This document shows, in pieces, positions 26,801 through 64,000 of a DNA stretch of 64,000 nt. The notes below the pieces were generated by a model. The model was not told where the DNA came from and made no database searches. It worked only from the letters and a program-made list of their open reading frames with translations. The DNA lies in NCBI RefSeq assembly GCF_052324685.1, contig NC_135225.1, positions 1,269,543 through 1,333,542 on the forward strand. Direction: 5' to 3'. Position 1 is the first letter of the stretch; each line of letters starts with the position of its first letter. Both the position numbers and the translations under genes were made by a program. Source of the DNA: Brachyhypopomus gauderio (lineage: Eukaryota > Chordata > Actinopteri > Gymnotiformes > Hypopomidae).

Positions 26801-29800
26801 TAGTCAAATGAAAATCTGAACCCTACAAATTCTGCATGCAGAGTATGTTTCAATTTAGGGTTATTAAAAATAGGGTGTTTTTATTTTCAGTTTTTAATAC
26901 TGTATACTGACAGCATTCAATGATGGAAGAAAAAAAGGTTTTTACTTGAATTTACTTGAATGTTCTCTGAATATATGGTGAACAATTTCTAAATCCTACT
27001 TATTATTATTATTATAAATGTGCACTACAACCAGGATCGTTGCAGCAAATTCTGGGCCCTGTACACTCTCAATGTCATTGGGCCCCTATAAATGCCAGTA
27101 AACGAGGCACATGAGCAAAATGGGCCCCTCTCCCTACTCGGGCCCTGGGTAGTCAGGTCCACTTTTCCCCCCACTACCACGCCCATGACTACAACATTAG
27201 TGTGCGGTACAGGACAGAACTGTAACTCACACTGTATTCACTGACATCCTGGACAAAGCAGAATACCTCTGTGTCTGTGTAACTCATCACTGCAAGTTCA
27301 ATGTCTATCTAGGAATAAACAACTAAAACTAAAAATGAGTATCATTGTGTGACACTGGTATTAATGGTATTAATGGTACACTGTCAAACACCAGAACACC
27401 CACTTGTTTTACCTCCAGTACAAAAGCAAGAACAGTAACAGATAGTATCACATCCACTGTCCCCATAAAGTTCATAGTACCACAGTAACAGATAGTATCA
27501 CATCCACTGTCCCCATAAAGTTCATAGTACCACAGTAACCGATAGTATCACATCCACTGTCCCCATAAAGTTCATAGTACCACAGTAACAGATAGTATCA
27601 CATCCACTGTCCCCATAAAGTTCATAGTACCACAGTAACCGATAGTATCAAATCCAGTGTCCCCATAAAGTTCATAGTACCATAGTAACAGATAGTATCA
27701 CATCCACTGTCCCCATAAAGTTCATAGTACCACAGTAACAGATAGTATCACATCCAGTGTCCCCATAAAGTTCATAGTACCACAGTAACAGATAGTATCA
27801 CATCCACTGTCCCCATAAAGTTCATAGTACCACAGTAACAGATAGTATCACATCCACTGTCCCCATAAAGTTCATAGTACCACAGTAACCGATAGTATCA
27901 CATCCACTGTCCCCATAAAGTTCATAGTACCACAGTAACAGATAGTATCACATCCAGTGTCCCCATAAAGTTCATAGTACCACAGTAACAGATAGTATCA
28001 CATCCAGTGTCCCCATAAAGTTCCTTCTGCAATAATATATAGTGGTAGTAAATTATACTACTGAGTAATTAGCATTGCTGCATCAGAACCAATATAACAA
28101 AGGTCTGTTTCCAGAACAGCACTCTCATAACCCACAAAACCCAATAAAGAAAACATTCAGATAGCTGTTAGTTTAAGAACTAATTCCTACCTTTGGAGCA
28201 GACGTCCTCTTTGAGGGGGACAGAGTCTGAACATGGACGTCTCTCGGCTGTTTAAGCAGCGAACGCAGCTGACCGACTGCAACGTAAATTCACAGAAAAC
28301 AACTGTTGGCCCCTCCAAGACGGATGTGTAGTAAGGACAGTGTGAGCAGCTTGCACGTGGGTGTGAGCAGCGTGCACGTGAGTGTGAGCAGCGTGCACGT
28401 GAGTGTGAGCAGCGTGCACGTGAGTGTGAGCAGCGTGCACGTGAGTGTGAGCAGCGTGCACGTGGGTGTGAGCAGCGTGCACGTGGGTGTGAGTAGGATG
28501 CACGTGGGTGTGAGGAACGTGCACGTGGGTGTGAGCAGCGTGCACGTGGGTGTGAGCAGCGTGCACGTGAGTGTGAGCAGCGTGCACGTGGGTGTGAGTA
28601 GGATGCACGTGGGTGTGAGCAGGGTGCACGTGGGTGTGAGCAGGGTGCACGTGGGTGTGAGCAGGGTGCACGTGGGTGTGAGCAGGGTGCACGTGGGTGT
28701 GAGTAGGATGCACGTGGGTGTGAGCAGGGTGCACGTGGGTGTGAGCAGGGTGCAAGTGGGTGTGAGCAGGGTGCACGTGGGTGTGAGTAGGATGCACGTG
28801 GGTGTGAGCAGGGTGCACGTGGGTGTGAGCAGGGTGCACGTGGGTGTGAGGAACGTGCACGTGGGTGTGAGCAGCGTGCACGTGGAGATTGACCTGCTTC
28901 ACTCTGTTGTATGTGCTGCCACGGTACTTCTGGCTGGCTGTGTGGGCCCCCCTCCTGCTCCAGGGTCTCAGCTCCTGAGCTCTGGTTCACCAACATGGTG
29001 CTCAGCTGCTGAATGCTGCGATTGGCTCTTTCTGGAGCAGTGGCATCCAATCACAAAGCAAACATCAGCTCAGTGGCTTTTGTACAATAAGAAATAAACA
29101 GGCATCACATGGAGGGTTCGCTGAGTAAAACGTAAATGGCCCTGCAACATCTTGTCTTGTTGCTAATATTAAATTGTGATACACTGCAATTAGAATATTC
29201 AATAGGATATTTTAGAAAGTCTAATGGCAAAACCTTATTATTGTTTAATGTTCTCTTATTAGTTCGTGGCAACGGTCACATCTGCTATTGGTCAGGCCAG
29301 TGCACAGTTGCATTGTGCTTCTCTAGAGCGTCACTGCAGCCTTCTAACAGATTGGATCCAATACTGTGCGACACTGCACACTTTAAAATGTCAAATGAAT
29401 ATCAAACCTGCATAAAGGCAAATGATCTCCTCTCTCTTGAGTTAGGGCTGTTTTAGAGGAGGTTCTTCATGCAGAGTTGGTCAGTTCTGTTATTTTTGTG
29501 TCTTGTTTTTAGACTTTATCATTTGTGGTTTCACTGGGACTATAGGACAATAAATACTAAGCCATGTTACTACCTGATATGTTCTCAAACGAGGGCACCT
29601 GTGCATTTTAAAAGCATTTTAAGTGCACCTCGAAAAGTATGTTCACTTGATGACTATGCTGGACAAACGCAGGCTGGCTATCAGCAGGTTGTGTGTTTGC
29701 CCAAAACTGCCAGACTGTGTGGAGAACAATAACTGCACATCATGTGTTGGTAGGAGGTGCAGGTGGTCTGGAGGTGTGGAGGTGTCTGGCATCACCTCTC

Positions 29801-29856
29801 AGCTTCTTCTGATAGTCTCCTAACTCCTCCTCGTCCTCGTCCAGCGCCGGCTTCAT
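19880..29856 (-). CDS. sdccag8: sdccag8, coiled-coil centrosomal/ciliary protein (C-terminus not found)
   Basis: Thirteen coding exons on the minus strand join in one continuous phase: 29856-29796, 29031-28894, 28276-28191, 26043-25930, 24634-24509, 24366-24262, 23972-23908, 23810-23628, 22797-22659, 22060-21908, 21505-21371, 20950-20834 and 20022-19880. They give about 521 residues; the human protein is about 713. Recognition rests on remembered SDCCAG8 blocks: DYQKKLRERANRSIQQL near the start, YIQHLEAEVKFCKEEL, RVGGLCLKCAQHEAV (near residue 260), ERDEFM, and RQLHLTR at the last exon found. From about residue 100 the protein is heptad-rich coiled coil. The family acts at centriolar satellites, the distal centriole and the ciliary base, and is linked to nephronophthisis/Bardet-Biedl disease in humans. 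It is head to head with cep170, as in human. The last traced exon ends in phase 2 with a good donor, so further exons must exist. No frameshift or stop is seen. Confidence 0.93.
20303..20831. repeat. CTCCTGCCC minisatellite in an sdccag8 intron
   Basis: 0.53 kb of CTCCTGCCC and CTCCTGCTC 9-mers with CTCCTGCC 8-mers mixed in. It reaches the exon 13 donor. Confidence 0.95.
20834..20950 (-). CDS. sdccag8: sdccag8 exon 13
   Basis: 117 nt, 39 codons. It encodes VCAELRYQLSQAQLTREEAE, matching human VCGEMRYQLNKTNMEKDEAE. The acceptor GTGATAG follows a (TG)n tract. The donor GAGCAG|GTAGGA runs straight into the CTCCTGCCC minisatellite. Confidence 0.92.
20954..20994. repeat. (CA)n at the sdccag8 exon 13 acceptor
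   Basis: About 19 CA units on the plus strand, (TG)n in the transcript, directly before the acceptor. Confidence 0.95.
21371..21505 (-). CDS. sdccag8: sdccag8 exon 12
   Basis: 135 nt, 45 codons. The acceptor is GTGTAG|GTG and the donor AGCAAG|GTAGAC. It encodes VAELEGLLERGERDKNSLST and QLEETFRKLTSQE, aligning with human IAQLEAQVEKVTKEK and QLEEIQSQLASRE. Confidence 0.9.
21908..22060 (-). CDS. sdccag8: sdccag8 exon 11
   Basis: 153 nt, 51 codons. The acceptor is TTCCCAAG|GCA and the donor CAGGCG|GTCTGT, a weak donor chosen because it keeps the alignment with human free of gaps. It encodes ALVQCEHIHAELTRQRERLG and on to KREREELAQA. Confidence 0.87.
22060..22658 (-). other. sdccag8: GC-AG intron of sdccag8
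   Basis: On the minus strand the intron reads AAG|GCAAGA at its 5' end and CCCAAG at its 3' end. Homology (EKTK|ALVQC) fixes both edges. The donor is a good GC-class consensus. Confidence 0.8.
22160..22341 (+). repeat. Dispersed fish repeat, copy A
   Basis: Starts TTTATTTATATAGCTCTTTT and continues GTTGTCACCAAGCAGCTTTA, then GACAGTGGCGAGGAGAACCT and GAAACCTTGGGAGGACC. It shares order and wording with the copy at 40975, so it is an interspersed repeat. The superfamily is not assigned. Confidence 0.7.
22659..22797 (-). CDS. sdccag8: sdccag8 exon 10 (GC donor)
   Basis: 139 nt. It encodes ERDEFMTLLCSMRAAQSEAQ through EEANLEKTK, matching human ERDDLMSALVSVRSS and EEANFEKTK. The 3' boundary set by homology and phase falls at AAG|GCAAGA, a GC-AG donor. 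The acceptor lies directly after (TG)n. Confidence 0.92.
22800..23084. repeat. (CA)n/(ACAT)n at the sdccag8 exon 10 acceptor
   Basis: 285 bp of CA with TATG and CGC interruptions; (TG)n in the transcript, ending at the acceptor. Confidence 0.95.
23628..23810 (-). CDS. sdccag8: sdccag8 exon 9 with the RVGGLCLKCAQHEAV block
   Basis: 183 nt. It carries KDLLNYQNECEGLKERL, then the near-invariant RVGGLCLKCAQHEAV and HVQAIERL, the most diagnostic block of the gene. The acceptor is GTGTATAG|G, where a (TG)n tract replaces the usual pyrimidine tract. The donor is ACCAA|GTGCGT. Confidence 0.95.
23813..23852. repeat. (CA)n at the sdccag8 exon 9 acceptor
   Basis: About 20 CA units, (TG)n in the transcript, ending four bases before the acceptor. 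Confidence 0.95.
23908..23972 (-). CDS. sdccag8: sdccag8 exon 8
   Basis: 65 nt. The acceptor is CTGCAG|GAG and the donor CTGAA|GTGAGT. It encodes EQLKCVYHAQTETLETQVLS, aligning with human EQLELEKLKLTYEEKCEIEE. Confidence 0.85.
24156..24261. repeat. GACAGA/TACAGA hexamer array
   Basis: About 17 hexamers, ending at the exon 7 donor of sdccag8. Confidence 0.92.
24262..24366 (-). CDS. sdccag8: sdccag8 exon 7
   Basis: 105 nt, 35 codons, phase 0 at both ends. The acceptor is CTTTCAG|GTT and the donor GAGCTG|GTATCT. It encodes VNGETTIDKVTSTPTPKPRQ and on to DNKWKKEL, a low-similarity linker where the human protein is also variable. Support comes from splice signals, phase and lack of stops rather than strong homology. 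A GACAGA/TACAGA repeat abuts the donor. Confidence 0.78.
24509..24634 (-). CDS. sdccag8: sdccag8 exon 6
   Basis: 126 nt, 42 codons. The acceptor is CTCCACAG|GAA and the donor AGCACG|GTATTT. It encodes EELLVMKQRVTVVVVENEKL and on to DTLKEYTLVDST, matching human EELSGMKNKIQVVVLENEGL. The 24-bp minisatellite ends about 25 bp upstream of the acceptor. Confidence 0.92.
24660..25772. repeat. 24-bp minisatellite, about 46 copies
   Basis: Unit starts GGTAACACTGCGTTACAAAA with GCAT/GCGT/CACAT variants. It fills about 86% of the intron between sdccag8 exons 5 and 6. The period is a multiple of three and stop-free, so long spurious frames appear on both strands. Confidence 0.97.
25930..26043 (-). CDS. 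sdccag8: sdccag8 exon 5
   Basis: 114 nt, 38 codons. The acceptor is CAGCAG|AGA and the donor TGTAAG|GTCAGT. It encodes VQDLVPIIHNQSEYIQHLEA and then EVKFCK, strongly similar to human MHDLVHTINDQSQYIHHLEA. This is the start of the coiled-coil region. Confidence 0.92.
26293..26470. mobile_element. 178-bp hAT-type MITE in an sdccag8 intron
   Basis: Ends CAGGGCTATTCAACT and, inverted, CAGAGCTATTGAACT, with the perfect 8-bp duplication CACTACAA at 26285-26292 and 26471-26478. No open reading frame. Confidence 0.85.
27432..28022. repeat. 50-bp minisatellite, about 12 copies
   Basis: Unit includes CAGTAACAGATAGTATCACA and TCCACTGTCCCCATAAAGTT. Few variants. In the intron between sdccag8 exons 4 and 5. 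Confidence 0.96.
28191..28276 (-). CDS. sdccag8: sdccag8 exon 4
   Basis: 86 nt. The acceptor is TTGCAG|TC and the donor CCAAAG|GTAGGA. It encodes (V)GQLRSLLKQPRD through SPSKRTSAPK, matching human VNQLKDLLRQQAD and SPSRRRK. Confidence 0.88.
28344..28884. repeat. 21-bp CACGTG minisatellite, about 25 copies
   Basis: Unit is of the form GTGTGAGCAGCGTGCACGTG + G. Nearly every copy holds a CACGTG E-box. It lies in the intron between sdccag8 exons 3 and 4 and ends about 10 bp from the exon 3 donor. Confidence 0.96.
28894..29031 (-). CDS. sdccag8: sdccag8 exon 3
   Basis: 138 nt, phase 1 to phase 1. The acceptor is CTCCAG|AA and the donor GCAG|GTCAAT. It encodes RANRSIQQLSTML through WQHIQQSEA, matching human SRSIHQL and WPELQQSHA. 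The 21-bp CACGTG array starts essentially at the donor. Confidence 0.9.
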
Positions 29857-29866
29857 GTTTGTCTGA
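29796..29866 (-). CDS. sdccag8: sdccag8 exon 2, start codon
   Basis: The ATG is at 29856-29854. It is followed by 20 codons beginning MKPALDEDEEELGDYQ and one base of codon 21. The donor is AGAG|GTGATG. The acidic start followed by DYQKKLR aligns with the human N-terminus (GQYQRSLRE). Confidence 0.85.
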
Positions 29867-29973
29867 CTGAACACAAGCATAAATAAAACCTAACCTGTTT
29901 TAGCAGCTTCGCCACCGCTCACAACATGATAATATTAGTCAGAAGGTGCTCAAACGCGTTGCTGAACTCTTAC

Positions 29974-30060
29974 CTGCAGTAGAGCTTGGACGACAACGGT
30001 TGAATCGAAGGTCGTACTTCCGCAAACGCCGCGGAGGACACTGGGAACTGTAGTCCTACT
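29974..30060 (-). other. sdccag8: sdccag8 noncoding exon 1 (5' UTR, TSS end approximate)
   Basis: On the minus strand a strong donor, CTGCAG|GTAAGAG, lies at 29974, upstream of the exon that carries the ATG. The second exon has an acceptor TTCAG about ten bases before the ATG, so the 5' UTR is probably split. The transcription start is not visible; 30060 is a guess bounded by the ZNF143-like motif. Confidence 0.55.
30041..30054 (-). promoter_or_regulatory. ZNF143-like motif in the shared promoter
   Basis: Minus-strand ACTACAGTTCCCAG matches the ZNF143/THAP11 core ACTACAnnTCCCAG. It sits at the sdccag8 5' end, in the short interval between the two divergent genes, a typical place for this motif in vertebrate bidirectional promoters. 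Confidence 0.5.
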
Positions 30061-30399
30061 TAGACTTCGAGCTCAAAATGGTGAAGGGCGGAATAAAAAC
30101 GACATATTGCAAAATGCGAGTATGCTAATTTATGCTAATTAATTTAAGTGGGGGCGGGGTTAAAACTACATGTAAAATTATTATGATTTTGTTTGTTTTT
30201 GTAAATGTGTAAACATAAAGCCTTCAGTGACACAACACTGCAGTGTGTAATATATTAGAAGACGTGTCCTGGGAGCTGCAGAGACACTGTCCTGTCCTGT
30301 CCTGTCCTGTCCCGTCCTGTCCCGTCCTGTCCCGGTACATGTCCTGGCTCCAGCCCGCCGTGGGTCGCCGCTATTTGTTAGAATAAGGTTATTGGTGCT
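30061..30399. promoter_or_regulatory. Putative sdccag8/cep170 bidirectional promoter interval
   Basis: About 0.35 kb between two divergent 5' ends. It includes a (CCTGT/CCCGT)n pentanucleotide run at 30284-30335. The assignment rests on gene geometry only; no TATA box is obvious. Confidence 0.45.
30284..30335. repeat. (CCTGT)n pentanucleotide
   Basis: About ten CCTGT/CCCGT units in the promoter interval. Confidence 0.9.
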
Positions 30400-30482
30400 G
30401 AGACGCACTGGGCAGGGCACTGGGACCAGTTCGGCTGCTACACACACAGCAGCACTGCACAACACCGAGAAGAACAGGACGG
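30400..30482 (+). other. cep170: Probable cep170 noncoding first exon
   Basis: A good donor, ACGG|GTAAGATC, lies at 30483, 0.4 kb from the sdccag8 first exon and pointing away from it. No ATG is used here; the coding start lies in the next exon 8 kb downstream. The TSS and 5' limit are guesses. Confidence 0.4.
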
Positions 30483-63557
<33,075 letters not shown>

Positions 63558-63773
63558 GTACCCATCAAGTCCACCTTCATCAAACGCTTATGTTGTGTTT
63601 TGGAAGACAGACAGTGGAGTCTAGTCGCAAGTTTCGTTGTCCAGTCAGTGACAGACTGAGAGTTCTGTCGAGTTGGAGCTCAACAGTGAGGTCTAGTTGT
63701 CAGGGCTGGCTCGGATACCACGCCTTCTACCTCCACAAGAGGCACCCGAGTCAGTCCTAGACTGAATCGGCGC

Positions 63774-63846
63774 AATCAGCAGTGATCCGTTTCACCTGTT
63801 GCCATGGCATCTTAAGGAAGCTTGTGTAGACGGATCACTGCTGATT
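63774..63846. repeat. 17-bp perfect inverted repeat
   Basis: AATCAGCAGTGATCCGT at 63774-63790 and its exact reverse complement at 63830-63846, with a 39-bp loop. In cep170 intron 14. Confidence 0.85.
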
Positions 63847-64000
63847 CGTTTTGGTTTGCCGTTACCCACTCAGCCCTTTCTCTGTTCTACCAGTCTCTAT
63901 GTTACTCTCGCATTGTGAAGGTGTCTCACCACCTTTCTTCCTCTCTCTCTCGTCTCTACCTTGTCCCTTTTACTTATTCGAGTGTCTCCTCCGCCTCTTA

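Noticed and set aside
27432..28022. CRISPR-like 50-bp repeats
   Set aside because: Tandem without variable spacers.
63881..63930. A short exon after TTCTACCAG near the right edge
   Set aside because: Its translation (SLCYSRIVK) does not match the expected ISQDLALIAREI continuation.

Overview
The window is vertebrate nuclear DNA, most likely from a teleost and perhaps an otophysan fish. It has split genes with GT-AG introns, a Tc1/mariner element, several hAT-type elements, fish-type dispersed repeat tails, and very dense micro- and minisatellites. Two conserved centrosomal genes are recognised, arranged head to head.

Minus strand, about 30.06 kb down to 19.88 kb: sdccag8, a coiled-coil centrosome/ciliary protein. 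I traced one 5' UTR exon and 13 coding exons, giving about 521 codons in a continuous splice phase. The C-terminal exons were not found. They must lie in or left of the repeat-choked interval 1-19.9 kb, or outside the window.

Plus strand, about 30.4 kb to the right edge: cep170, an FHA-domain centrosomal microtubule-binding protein. It has a probable noncoding first exon, then coding exons from 38,520 to 63,557, giving about 1,197 codons with the C-terminus off the right edge. The sdccag8-cep170 neighbourhood is the same as on human 1q43-q44, which supports cep170 rather than the paralogue cep170b. The two 5' ends are about 0.4 kb apart and probably share a bidirectional promoter, which carries a ZNF143-like motif.

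Layout: 1-19.9 kb is almost gene-free and dominated by tandem arrays: (CA/GT)n, (TC)n, a roughly 25-bp array with a 330-bp higher-order period, a 1.46-kb GGA polypurine array, a 34-bp array running into a 500-N assembly gap, a GTGAGGTT array, and poly-C/G runs. 19.9-30.1 kb is sdccag8, whose introns hold a CTCCTGCCC array, (CA)n tracts, a 24-bp array, a 50-bp array, a 21-bp CACGTG array and a hAT MITE. 30.1-38.5 kb is cep170 intron 1 with a 49-bp array. 38.5-64 kb holds the cep170 coding exons. Its introns hold a 33-bp minisatellite present in opposite orientations on either side of exons 4-6, a Tc1 element, a 31-bp minisatellite split by nested hAT elements, a LINE 3' fragment, and an 18-bp array of palindromic AGGTCATGACCT sites.

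The most notable signals are an AT-AC (U12-type) intron in the cep170 FHA region, four exons whose 3' splice sites have (TG)n in place of a pyrimidine tract, the nest of hAT insertions with intact 8-bp target duplications, the inverted 33-bp arrays, and a candidate 66-nt cassette exon. No previously unknown protein system is evident. The novelty lies in the repeat architecture and the splicing signals.
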